Shown: piece by piece, positions 10,753-21,039 of the stretch | Position numbering within the stretch: position 1 is the first letter of the stretch | How the letters are laid out: every line of letters starts with the position of its first letter | Source: Aedes albopictus | Lineage: Eukaryota > Arthropoda > Insecta > Diptera > Culicidae | Length of the DNA: 64,000 nucleotides | Assembly: GCF_035046485.1 (NCBI RefSeq) | Contig: NC_085137.1 | Coordinates: 477,053,396 to 477,117,395, forward strand | Direction: 5' to 3' | Translations under genes and position numbers: made by a program | The notes under the pieces: model-generated | Seen by the model: the letters and a program-made list of their open reading frames with translations, nothing else | Database searches by the model: none | What the model was told of the DNA's origin: nothing

Positions 10753-11619
10753 CCGGGTAGAGCTTAATGGCAAAAGAATGACAAATTTTACCATTAAAAC
10801 AGAATGTTTGAATGGCAAAATGTGTTATTTGTTTGTTTGAAATAAGAGTTAAAATAACAAAAATAATAACAAAATTTTGGTAGCAGAAAAACTTAAAAAT
10901 AACTTATTTTGCCATTGTAATAACAAAGTAATGGTAAAGCATGCGGATTAAATTGAAGATCAAAATAAGTTATTATTGAGATATTGATAACAAAATAAGA
11001 CCCAAATTAACTGTTATCGGTGAATAACAAAATATGACATTCTTGAGTTATTGATAACAGAATAAGAACAAATTTAGCAGAAGAAAGGTAAAATGAGCTA
11101 TTCCTATTAATTGTTTGAGTTCTAAATTAACATAAATTGATGTGCATCAAATAGAATCCATTGCGAATCAAACACACTGCTGAGAATCCGGATTTGTTTA
11201 CTTTTGCGAGATACGTCGAACGGAAAAGTTATGCTTGAAACATACAATATAATTTCTAATGGTATATTAAAAGTAAAATATGTTATGGTACCTAATGTTT
11301 ATAAAAAATTTCCCACAATATCAAAATAATGGCAAATTTAGCTAGGAATGTAAATTATGTTATTGTTTTGATATTTTATACAATTCATTATAAAATATGC
11401 TAAATTACAAGTTTTACCATGATAGTAATTTTTGTTATTGATGTGTTATTTAGCATTATTCATGAATAACATATCAATGACAAGATTTGCTATGATTGTA
11501 TATTTTGCTATTGATTTGCCATTTTAAGTTTTTCATAATAACAGAAGAATGGCAAAACGAGATATGATGGCAAAACCAGTTATTATTTTGTCCTTTGTTT
11601 GCCATTAGCCTCTACCCGG
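10753..11619. mobile_element. TIR element rich in AATAACA, 867 bp
   Basis: The termini CCGGGTAGAG and, inverted, CCGGGTAGAG are followed on both sides by GCTTAATGGCAAA or GCTAATGGCAAAC. The interior is AT-rich with many TAACAAAATA motifs on both strands. No clear target duplication is visible. A distant relative with CCGAGCAGA ends lies at 40.2 kb. It has no coding capacity. Confidence 0.8.
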
Positions 11620-11696
11620 ATGAACAGTGAACTTTAGGGGGATCTAGGTGGATATCCACAAACGATGACGGTAAAGGCTTTTTGTACAATCTAGTC

Positions 11697-11841
11697 AGGC
11701 AGCATCCATTTATTACGTAACGCTAAAATCGACGATTTTGGACCCCCTGCCCCCTCCGTAACGCATTTTTGTATGAACCGTAACACTTGGCCATACTCCC
11801 CCCCACCCCATAGAGCGTTACGTAATATGTGAACGGCGCCT
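11697..11841. mobile_element. MITE with TTACGTAACGCT ends, 145 bp
   Basis: The ends are AGGCAGCATCCATTTATTAC and, inverted, AGGCGCCGTTCACATATTAC, each followed by GTAACGCT. The interior has C runs and GTATGAACCGTAACAC. A second copy is at 51.7 kb. It resembles the GGGGCTGTCC family in layout but has different ends. Confidence 0.87.
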
Positions 11842-13674
11842 CATCCCCAAGTATTGAGCCGCATAGCTCTTGCGTTTACAATTTTAAACAAAAGTTTGAA
11901 AGATTTATCCCTTTTGAGTTTTTGTTGAAGACATTTATCTTCCCACCTCGTCTATCGCACCTGTCGCCGTAGTCGTCGGTCTAATTTGTGTCCCGGCAAT
12001 AAAACGTCACATTTGTGGTGGCATTTCGGGTGATTTGAGTATCCATTCCGTTTCACCAGCAGCATTTGTGACTTTCCGGTTGACTGGAGCGAATGACAAA
12101 TGGGACTTGTAGAACGAGCCAATCTCCCTCACACCAGAAAAGAGCAACCAGCGGCGTCGTCGTCATCGCCGTAGTCGAGTCCGCACATCTTGACCTCATC
12201 GTTGCGGTGGAAAGTCCTGGCGCCGCCGTCGTCATCTCTCGCAGGAAAACTTAATTAAAAATTTCAGCGCAAAGAAAAATATTCGACCACCAGTAGTGGC
12301 ACTGACTGGTTGGCCCCCTGCTTTCTGAAGAGCACGGGCCGTCCTAGGAATGCAGAAAGGACCTCTGAGCAGCACTCTGAACAAGCATCTCCCATCAGCC
12401 AGCAGGGAGGAACGAAGAAAATTGTTATTACAGGGTTTCGCTCTTACTTATTATTCCGATGGCGAAAGGTTGATGCGGATGGGAGCATTTTTTCCCACTT
12501 CTCCACCACGGTACAGGGAGAAAGGTGTTTTTTATTTGCTTTACATTTTTTCCTGCAACTTTTATTATAAAATTTTCCGCAAATTTTTTTCTTACCATCT
12601 TTTTTGCTAGCTCTCCCTTACTCTCAACGAAATGCAAAGTTTTAGTTTCACCTCGGATGACAGGTTTTAAAGTTGGCGCTTTGCAGGTATCGTTCCGGAA
12701 TGCGATTTTCCCTCTTGATTCTTTCCAGAACTGGGTTAGCAAGCACTCTGTACCTACTTCGCAGGCAGCACCACCACCATGCCAACTAGCGAAACGAATA
12801 TGATCGCGCTCGGGGATAGAGTAAAATAAGTGACAAGTTCTACCCTTAGACTCATTGCCGTGTGCTGCTCCGAGGACGGACACTGCGTTGCTGCTGGGGG
12901 AACACCAACTTCAGGCAAGCGGAAATGGCAACCATGTAGTGTGGAGCGAAAATTGTATTGCTACACCACACGGCGACGATGACGACGATGGCGAGGAGCA
13001 AAGTCAATAACAGTTATGAAACAAGTTTTTGATCAAGGTGTGAAGGAGTGTACACTGACGGTGCTAACGATAATACAAAAGTTGTTCCCTTGGTTGGTGA
13101 AGAGGTAGAAAGTATGCTGCCACCGGTAGACAGAGCTTGTCCGTGGTATGAATTTCGATGGCTCATGAGATGCCAAAGTTCTGCTCTATTTGCATGCAGA
13201 AGTAATATTTTATATTTGACAGTGATTAGTAGTTTTACACCTGACGAACAAGTTTGACATAAGCACCAGAACATTGAATAAGAAACAACATTTATTCAAG
13301 TTCCTTTAATTGGTAGAAAAATAAAATGCCTTTTAAACAAACTAAATGAAACTCAACTTCACAATTGAGAGGAAAAGATAGCAAATAATATTTTTTTTGG
13401 AAATGACAAAATGTGTCATCATAGAGCTGTAGTAGGTGGGCATTATCTGGGAATCCATGGTATGAACGTTGAGAACTGCTGCAACGACGGCGGCTACTCA
13501 GGGTACCTGAAAACAACTTTCGTTGTGTTATGCAGAGGAGCGTGTTGATTGATCCACAAAAATGTACATGGGCCAATACTTCAACGTTAGCGTGATGAAC
13601 AAGCAGAGCCCACATTCAGTAAGTATTCAGAAAAATTTCCAGAGAATAAAAAAACTGTCAGGAATGCCCTCGAA
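11842..13674. other. Non-repetitive stretch, no gene recognised
   Basis: No repeat family or protein domain is recognised. CGTCGTCATCG-type runs (12140-12240, 12970-12990) and balanced base use suggest older single-copy DNA. Overlapping open frames near 12300-12880 on both strands lack any motif. The region ends at the left arm of the long hairpin. Confidence 0.5.
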
Positions 13675-14040
13675 GAATAGGAAGCAATCAGTGAAGTACT
13701 AGATTGAAAGTAGTGAGCTGGATTTTTGTATGGTGAGATGATCAATTCTCCGTTTCTGCAAAGAAATGCTGCAAACAGCGTGGGTTATATGATTTCTTGC
13801 CTAATTTGATGCTGTTTGAGCAAAACTTTGGGTAACTGTGTTGTTGAAGTTGCAAGAAATAAATAATACAACAACACAGTTACCCAAACTTTTGCTCAAA
13901 CAGCATCAAATTAGGCAAGAAATCATATAACCCAAGCTGTTTGCACCATTTCATTGCAGAAACGGAGAATTAATCATCTCACCATACAAAAATCCAGCTC
14001 ACTACTTTCAATCTAGTACTTCACTGATTGCTTCCTATTC
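13675..14040. repeat. Near-perfect long hairpin, ~172-bp arms
   Basis: Bases 13675-13846 are the inverted complement of about 13869-14040, with a loop near 22 bases. I count about five mismatches across the arms (near 97% identity). The ends read GAATAGGAAGC and GCTTCCTATTC. No obvious target duplication is visible, so whether it is a foldback MITE or a local inverted duplication is open. A transcript would fold into long double-stranded RNA. Confidence 0.95.
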
Positions 14041-14091
14041 ATTTAAGATTTAATCAAGGGATTCCCTAATAACGTTCATAGTTTATATGCC

Positions 14092-14170
14092 GAGACCCGT
14101 AGCGTAGTGGCTACACGTTCACTGGAAAAGAACTTGCTTTCCAGTTGAATGAAAACTGTGGCTTCTTCTC
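14092..14170 (+). mobile_element. Truncated tRNA-like SINE head
   Basis: CCCGTAGCGTAGTGGCTACA fits an A-box region of a tRNA-derived SINE. The expected B box about 40 bases later is absent. A partial echo, AACCCGTAGCGTGGGTAG, occurs at about 14929. Confidence 0.3.
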
Positions 14171-14199
14171 AACTATCAGTTTCAATCTAATCAAAGTAC

Positions 14200-14770
14200 A
14201 TGTCGCTTCTGCATTAAACAGAATGGGGTTAAGTTACTGAGTTGAAGAATTAGTGAGTATGTGAGATGAAAAATGTGTAAGCTGGCTTGGGTGAGTAATA
14301 GAATTGATATGTAAGTGAGATGGTGAGTGACAGTGATTTGAGAACCGAATGAGATAATTGATGAGTGAGTTTGTAAAATTGGTGAGTAAATGAGTTCCTC
14401 CCTCTCCCCCCTCCAGAGTTTCGTGATTTGTGGACGACACATCACTCATTCACTAACACACCACCTTATACGCGCACTCGTTTATTCAATTACTAGCTCA
14501 TTTACTAATGAAATTATCAACTAACAGCATCACTCACTAACTCACTCATTCACTCACACATTTATTCACTAACAGCTTCACCCTGACACTTATTACTAAC
14601 TCCCTAGTTCACTCATTCACTCGCTCATCTGCCCACTCACTTATCAACTAAGTCACAAATCAATATTTGAACTAACCACATTACTTGCTAAACCACTACT
14701 TCACTTCTCACGCCCTACCAATTCACCCACTCAATAAATGATTAACTTACTATATCACTCCCTATAGTAT
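14200..14770. repeat. Cryptic CACT/TCAC array, strand switch inside
   Basis: To about 14400 the strand reads GAGTGAGT and GTGAGTAA; after 14440 it reads TCACTCATTCACTCAC. The array therefore inverts near 14400-14440. The same sequence resumes at 15.18, 16.32 and 20.6 kb, so later insertions have split one long array. Confidence 0.85.
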
Positions 14771-15180
14771 TCATTGCCCGTGTAGCTGCCGGCTTAGAAT
14801 TGCTCTTCGGACCACATGTTCCAGGAGTAAAAGTCCACCAAACTGGTAACCCCTATCCAAGGTATCAGGCGGCCCGTCCTGGTGGAAGTATGGTTGAGGA
14901 AGTTTCAAGATGCTCGATCTTTAACGAAACCCGTAGCGTGGGTAGATCACATTTTTTCAACTGCTTTCAACTATGGAACAGCATATTTTAGTAAATTTAT
15001 TAGGGATTCCGATTTTGACCAAAAAGGAGCGGTTAAGTTTAAAATGACTACTGTAACAAAACCGAGCACTTTATAACTTTTCAATAGTAATACGACATGC
15101 ACTAAACAAAGAACACGGGATATACCATAATGGATCAAATATTGGTCGCAGTGGCTATGCACCGACCAGAGAAAAAAAAA
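14771..15180. other. Insertion of unknown type in the CACT array
   Basis: About 400 bp of unrelated sequence interrupts the CACT array. It contains TAGCTGCCGGCTTAGAATTG near 14782 and a run of A at 15171. No inverted termini or target duplication is visible. Confidence 0.4.
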
Positions 15181-15511
15181 ACTCACTCATTCATTCATTT
15201 TTTACCCACACATTCACTCGCTAACGGACTCACTCTTTCACTAATTAACTGATTAACTAATTCACTCACTCACTTATTTGCTTGTCAACTTGCTACATTA
15301 TTCACTAAATCACTCATTTACTCACTAACAGGCTCATTCACTTGATCACTCATTAAATCTCTTATTTACAACTCACCCTATCACTTACTGACTAAGTCAA
15401 AAATTCATTCAATAATACACTTACTCCTACGGGACAGAACTCACATACTCATTAACCAACCAGTTCACTTATTCACTGCCCCACTCACTGACTTACTAGC
15501 TTATTCACTTG
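15181..15511. repeat. Cryptic CACT array segment
   Basis: Degenerate TTCACTCACTAAC and TCACTCATT repeats continue here. The segment ends exactly at the truncated hAT-type MITE. Confidence 0.85.
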
Positions 15512-15668
15512 CAGGCCCGGATTAAGGATTGTGGGGGCCCGGGGCCCAAGCGGTTGTGAAGGCCCCTCGGAGGTAAAAATGCGTTGAGCAATACAGTTTT
15601 CCTTTGTTTTTTAGCAGTGCTTGAACCAAAAATGGTTTTGTGGGGGCCCCCAAAATATGGAGCCCAAA
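15512..15668 (-). mobile_element. Truncated copy of the hAT-type MITE
   Basis: It begins CAGGCCCGGATTAAGGATTG and runs parallel to the 7283-7475 element in inverse orientation (CCCCTCGGAGGTA, CTTGAACCAAAAA, TTGTGGGGGCC). It stops after about 155 bases and lacks the other terminus. An inverted-repeat stub (TTAGCCGTATAT and ATATACGGCTTA, 15671-15730) abuts it and may have caused the truncation. Confidence 0.85.
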
Positions 15669-15670
15669 AA

Positions 15671-16130
15671 TTAGCCGTATATTGTGCCAAAACTGCATTT
15701 CAGCAGCACTTAAGATGCATATACGGCTTATATTCTTTTCATGACTGAATGTGCTACGGTCAGTGATAGCAGTTTTAAGTTAGACGGTATGGATATAACA
15801 GAGAGGTACGCACACACTTAGTTTTATTTCACGAGCTCGGCTGTGCAAATCTCGGTTTCTGATTTTGAACCAAGACTCAGCTAAGCAGCTGGTAGGTCGC
15901 TTAGTAACAGGATATACAATACTGATTCTCGTCATTTCTAAGCTGAGATCTCATCAAAACATTTAGCTGACTACTCGGCTGTGCAAATCTCGGCATTTGT
16001 AAACCGAGATTCGGCATTCTAAATTAAGTGTGTTCATTCGATGTAAATTCTGTAGTATGAAGAGTAATTGAAGAAAATATATTTTAGCTTTGAAGCTGTT
16101 CAGTAAAACAACTACGAAACTTAGTAAAAA
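15671..16130. repeat. Short inverted stub and CTCGGCTGTGCAAATCTCGG repeats
   Basis: After the TTAGCCGTATAT stub (15671-15730), the 20-mer CTCGGCTGTGCAAATCTCGG occurs twice as a direct repeat, near 15837 and 15974, about 137 bases apart. Sequence between and around them has GAGATT/AATCTC motifs on both strands. Likely remains of one or two small elements; the family is unknown. Confidence 0.55.
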
Positions 16131-16320
16131 AGAAAATCGTGTTAAGTACTGTTCCGTTGAATTCCACTAAGAATTTGCATCTTTTGACCGATACGTATTT
16201 CGACCTCAACTGTAAGCTTGTCTTCAGTGTCTTGTACTTGACCCGATTTTCTTTTTACTTACAGATATTCCCCTAACAAGCCCAGGTTCATCATCATTAC
16301 AACGAAACTGTTTCTAATAA
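16131..16320 (-). repeat. Inverted-repeat module, orientation 1
   Basis: AAGAAAATCGTGTTAAGTAC at the left and GTACTTGACCCGATTTTCTT at the right form an inverted pair. The inside reads GCATCTTTTGACCGATACGT and CGACCTCAACTGTAAGCTTG. Right of it is ACAGATATTCCCCTAACAAG then CCCAGG. A second module at 63.1 kb has the same right flank, but its inside runs the other way. Confidence 0.75.
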
Positions 16321-16496
16321 ACTACCCCAACACATACATTCACTCGCTAACAGACACACTCACTCACTCACTAATGCACTAGCTCCCAAATTCACTCACT
16401 TATTCATTCACTCACTAACAGACTAATTCACTAAAAGGCTCACTCACTCACTAATTTACTCATTTACTCACACATTCACTCGCTCATCCACTACTA
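16321..16496. repeat. Cryptic CACT array segment
   Basis: Degenerate CATTCACTCGCTAACAG and CACTCACTCACTAAT repeats run up to the TA that opens the 4.1-kb TIR element. Confidence 0.85.
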
Positions 16497-16727
16497 AGGA
16501 CTGTATCGGAAATTAACTATAAACATTCAAAATGATCTATCTCGACGCACGGTTGGTCTTTTCATTCCGGTTCTTCTATGAAATCTTCATAATACAGATC
16601 AGTTCTTGGAGAAATTTGGAAAATGTTTAGTATTATTGAAATTATGGTTTTATGAGTATACCACAAAAAAATAACAATCTGTACAAACTGCATTTGTTTT
16701 TTTTAATTTTTTTAACGTTTCAAATAT

Positions 16728-16996
16728 AGCCGAGGCGGTAAACGCACGGGTATTCAGCATGACCATGCTGAGGGTGACGGGTTCGATTCCCGGTCGGTCC
16801 AGGATCTTTTCGTAAAGGAAATTTCCTTGACTTCCTTGGGCATAGAGTATCTTCGTGCCTGCCACACGATATACACATGCAAAATGGTCATTGGCAGAGG
16901 AAGCTCTCAGTTAAAAACTGTGGAAGTGCTCATTGAACACTAAGCTGAGAAGCAGGCTTTGTCCCAGTGAGGACGTTACGCCAAGAAGAGGAGAGG
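16728..16996 (+). mobile_element. tRNA-derived SINE, head type A, 14-bp TSD
   Basis: Nearly identical to the copy at 10.3 kb, from AGCCGAGGCGGTAAACGCAC through AAGCTGAGAAGCAGGC to a GAAGAGGAGAGG tail. AACGTTTCAAATAT occurs at 16714-16727 and 16997-17010, an exact 14-bp target duplication. It lies inside the 4.1-kb TIR element and so is younger than it. High similarity to the other copy suggests fairly recent activity. Confidence 0.96.
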
Positions 16997-17010
16997 AACG
17001 TTTCAAATAT

Positions 17011-17492
17011 TTGTTGCGAAAAAAAAAATTGTACGGGGAAAAATCTGGAAAATAATGATTATTACTAGCAGTTATGCACACATAACATATCACTAAAAAC
17101 TGACTTTTAAAATTATTATTTTGGATAGAAAAACCTCCAACATTCAGAATATGGTCTATTCCAAAAAAAAAACCTACTTTTTGCTCGAACTTTGACGCTC
17201 TATTTTAAATATCTTTAGAGGTTTTAAAATTCAGTTCTCTGGTAAAACTACTACTACTAGATTTAAATACTATCCAATTGAAGAAAAATCAAGCTTTCTA
17301 CTTTATGCGTTTTTATTTGCGTAATCGTTCTTTGAAGACGCATAAAAAAAGAGTTTATCGAACAATGGCCTTTTTTCATTTTTAAGAATTGCCCTAAACT
17401 GCGGAGGGAATTTTTCTTGATAAAAATAAATTTTCCTATATCATGAGCATTCTGGAAAAGAATATATTTGCGCAAAAATTAGAGAAAAAACC
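17011..17492. other. AT-rich interior of the 4.1-kb element
   Basis: AT-rich sequence with runs of A and T and no repeat structure or protein motif that I recognise. It joins the SINE target site to the start of the satellite-bearing repeat. Confidence 0.5.
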
Positions 17493-18529
17493 CTAATTAA
17501 TCCACCTAGCGGTGATGGTGCCTTTCTCGTGCTTTAAAATATCTTTTCAACAAAACTCGAGCGACATGTAGATGACATTGACATAAATACAAAATGAAAA
17601 CTGCTTGCTAAATCTACTCAATATGGATACATTTTATATTAGCATAACATCCAATATTTAGAAAATATAAGACAACGATCCAAAACTCAAACCAAACAAG
17701 TGTCATGAAGCCGCAAAATTTTGAAACGTCATTTTAGATTTTCCGGTCATCATTTTATGACTCCGGATATCTACCCCAACTAAACTAACCGCCATCTTGA
17801 ACATTGAGACACAATCTTGGATGTTCTGGTATTCATTTTTGGATTCTGCACCTAAAATTACATAAAATAGTCGCCGTATTGAATTTTGGCATGTCGTTTA
17901 TGATTTTCTGGTTACCAGTTTTGGACGAAAACCGGCATTCTTCCCCATTCAAACTATAGTCATATTGCAGACCTTGTGAAACAGCGCACAGCTTGGGTTT
18001 TCTGATTACAAATTTTGAATTCTGGACATATTTTCATACAAAATATGCCCATAATGCAAGAATTAAAAATCCTATAAAATAGGCACTAACTTAAATACTG
18101 GGCCATTATCTTGGACTTTGGACCGCTATTTTGGATACTCTGTTGGACTCCAAACAAATTTCCCATACCAAATACACTTATTTTACGTAGTTTTAGAGCT
18201 CAAAATGCCTTAAAACAGCCACCATCTTCTGTTTGCGCGATCAAATTCTTATTTTTCCATTCAACGTTGATCAATCCTGCTATAACTTTACACCTTAGGA
18301 ATCTGAAATGGTACGATATGATGAGATCGCTTTAGTTTTGTCTATATTTTGTTCTCATATATGAGAACTTAGACCTATTCGTCACTGTTGTTCATACCTA
18401 ATGTTTATCAGGCCATTAAACAAAGCCACGATTTAATTTTTCACATGAACGTTGGTTCTGCTACACAACAGCTAGTCTCTAATGTGATCTAAGGCTATTT
18501 TCTTGCTAACCGTTCATTACATTATCAAA

Positions 18530-20040
18530 AAATCTGCGATCTGATGTGTCGTATGTATGGGTTTGGTTCATTTTTATACTTGGTAATTTCCGGTGGGATA
18601 GCCGGATCTGATTCCATGAGTCATGGACCATGACACTACCGGTTGTCCCAATTATGGACTGAGAATATTTTATTGCTATTTATTCACCTTTACCTAATCA
18701 CCGCGATTTGATATATCGCATGAATGGGTTTGCTTCACTTTTACTTCTAACCACTTTCGAAGCCACAGCTGAACCCGCAACACTACCGGGAATCTAATGT
18801 AGTCTGACCATATTTTTCCATCAGGTTGTCGATAAGTCGTGATCAGTCTTCGTTCTACTGCTCGTGATGTGTTAGGAGGTAACGATAGCGCACGAATGTA
18901 ACAAAGCCGACTGACACTCGACTGCGGCAACGAAATGAAGGTAGTAAAAAGTGTCGAATGTTTACAAGACTGGTCGTGATTTGATGTACCGCATCCATGG
19001 GTTTGGTTAAATTTTACATTTTACTACCCGGATCTGATTCCGGGTAACTACCGGCTGAACCAAATATGGTCTAACATTATTGTCTTGTTAACGGTTAACC
19101 AAAAACGCTGCAAATTGAAGGTGTCACATGCAGGGTTTGACAATTTCGACGGGACTCTCTGAACCAATTCCGGACCACTACCAGTGACGTAAGGCTATTT
19201 TCTAGCTAACTGTTCATCAGGTTATCGCAAAAGCCACGATTTGATGTGTCACATGCCTGGATTTGGTTCACTTTTACATTTGGCCTCTTCCGGCCACTCA
19301 AAACCGATTCCGAAACACTTGTTGACCGTTCATTAGGTAATCTAAAAAGCCGCTATTTGATGTGACGCATGTACGGGTTTGTTTCTCTTTCAGATTTAAC
19401 CACTTCGGCGGGAACCACCGAACGGGTTCCGGAACACTACTGGTTCAGATATGATCTGAGATGGTTTTCCTGCTCATTGTCCATCAGATCATCGAAAATG
19501 CCGTGGTTTGATGTGTCGCATGTATGCGTTTGGTTCAATTGTATATTTGGCCACTTCCAGCGGGACGCCTAGAACCGGTTCCGGAACACTACCGGTTCAG
19601 GTATGGTCTGAGATGATTTTCCTGCTCATTATCCATCTGGTAATCGAAAATGCCGTTGTTTGATATGTCGCATGCATGGGTTTGGTTCACTTGTATATTT
19701 GGTCACTTCCAGCGAGACGACTAGAACCGGTTCCGGAACACTACCGGTTCAGATATGGTCTGAGATGATTTTCCTGCTCATTGTCCATCAGGTCATCTAA
19801 AATGCCGTGGTTTGATGTGTCGCTTGCATGGGTTTGGTACAATTGTATATTTTGCCACTTACAGCGGGACGCCCAGAACCGGTTCGGGAACACTACCGGT
19901 TCAGATATAGTCTGAGACTATTTTCCTGCTTACCGCTCATCAGGTTATCGAAAATGCCGTGGTTTGATGTGTCGCATACATAGGTTTGATGCATTTTCAT
20001 ATCTGGTCCCTTCCTGGGGTACCGTTCCGGAACACCTAAA
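18530..20040 (+). repeat. ~152-bp tandem satellite in copy A
   Basis: The monomer contains TTTGATGTGTCGCATGCATG, GGTTTGGTTCACTT, GCCACTTCC, GGTTCCGGAACACTACCGG, TCAGATATGGTCTGAGAT and CTGCTCATTGTCCATCAGG. The last four intervals between TTTGATGTGTCGC sites are 153, 153, 151 and 153 bases. Earlier monomers (18.5-19.3 kb) are more diverged and some are shortened. Copy B has only one such unit, near 54.13 kb. Confidence 0.93.
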
Positions 20041-20177
20041 TGGCCATATCTCCGGAACGGCTGAACCGATCCGAACCATTTTCAATAGGAAACAATGGGA
20101 CCAGATTCCGCGTCGAATGGACCGTCGGTCATTGAAATCGGATGAGGTTTACTGCCAAAAAGTGATGTGAGTTTTTT

Positions 20178-20183
20178 TGTACA

Positions 20184-20215
<32 letters not shown>

Positions 20216-20232
20216 TACACACACACACAGAC
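20178..20232 (+). repeat. CA/TACA microsatellite
   Basis: A run of CA dinucleotides with a few TACA variants. In copy B the same position holds an ACAT-type run (55183-55238), so the microsatellite is part of the repeat family. Confidence 0.95.
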
Positions 20233-20607
20233 ATCACCTCAATTTGTCGAGCTGAGTCGATTGGTATATAAGACTTGACCCCTCCGGAGGCTCTATCAAA
20301 TTTTCGTTTTTGGAGTGAACATATAGCCTTTCGGTACACCTTGGTGTACGAGAAAGGCAAAAATGAATATTTCCCCACAGTTTTCGCAATATTAATTAAA
20401 TTAGGGGGTGTCCAAAATTTGTAAAACATATGTGCAATCTTTGAGATAAAAGTCCAAATTAAAAGATTATTTTTTGAAAATCAAAACTGCCATTCTTTAT
20501 TTAAGAGATTTATATGGTATCTCCAAAAATAAAGTTTTATTTATTTCGAACAGATTATTTTTCCGGCAATTGAGAACGTTTATAGTTAATTTCCGATAGA
20601 GTCCTTA

Positions 20608-21035
20608 CATTCGATCAATCGTTCATTTACTTATTAATTCACTACTTCACTCACTTACTCACCAAATCATTCACTTTCCAAAACACTAACATACCATTTT
20701 TTTTTACTTACCAGCTCTCTTACACACTATCTCAGTCACAAATTCACTCAATAACTCACACGTATTAATTTACTTGTTCACTCATTTTCTCCCTCTCACT
20801 CACTAATCCATTAACCAAATCATTTATCAAGTTACTCACTTATTAGCTATCTCATTTATCGACTCACTATTTCACTTACTCACTCATTTACAAACTCGCC
20901 CAATCACTCACTGAACAAACTCACTTACTGACTAAGTCAATAATACACATACTCCTACGAAACAGATTTCACATACTCATAAACCAACCAACTCGTTTAT
21001 CACTGTCCCACTCACTAACTTACAAGCTCATTCAC
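20608..21035. repeat. Cryptic CACT array, last segment
   Basis: Degenerate CACTCACTTACTCAC and TTCACTCATTT repeats continue to about 21.03 kb. They share TCATACTC plus ACCAACCA and CACTGCCCCACTCACTGAC-like strings with the segment at 15.4-15.5 kb, so the array itself has a higher-order duplication. Confidence 0.85.
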
Positions 21036-21039
21036 ATCG

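Larger units (their letters stand above)
17493..20361 (+). mobile_element. Satellite-bearing repeat, copy A
   Basis: It opens CTAATTAATCCACCTAGCGG then TGATGGTGCCTTTCTCGTGC, and ends GGTGTACGAGAAAGGCA, so GCCTTTCTCGTGC and GTACGAGAAAGGC are inverted ends. In order it holds a GCCATCTTGGAT-type tandem stretch (about 17700-18130), a 152-bp satellite (about 18530-20040), CGATCCGAACCATTTTC, a CA microsatellite, TTGTCGAGCTGAGTCGATTG and AACATATAGCCTTTCGGTAC. Copy B at 52.75 kb has the same order with different array sizes. No coding capacity is seen. The transposon class is unknown. Confidence 0.85.
16497..20605. mobile_element. 4.1-kb composite TIR element in the CACT array
   Basis: The left end AGGACTGTATCGGAAATTAA continues CTATAAACATTC, and the inverted right end AGGACTCTATCGGAAATTAA continues CTATAAACGTTC. 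Only two differences occur over 32 bp. TA flanks both ends (16495-16496 and 20606-20607), and CACT array sequence lies on both sides. No transposase is visible. The interior holds a SINE and a satellite-bearing repeat, so the original element was much smaller and grew by nested insertion. Confidence 0.88.
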
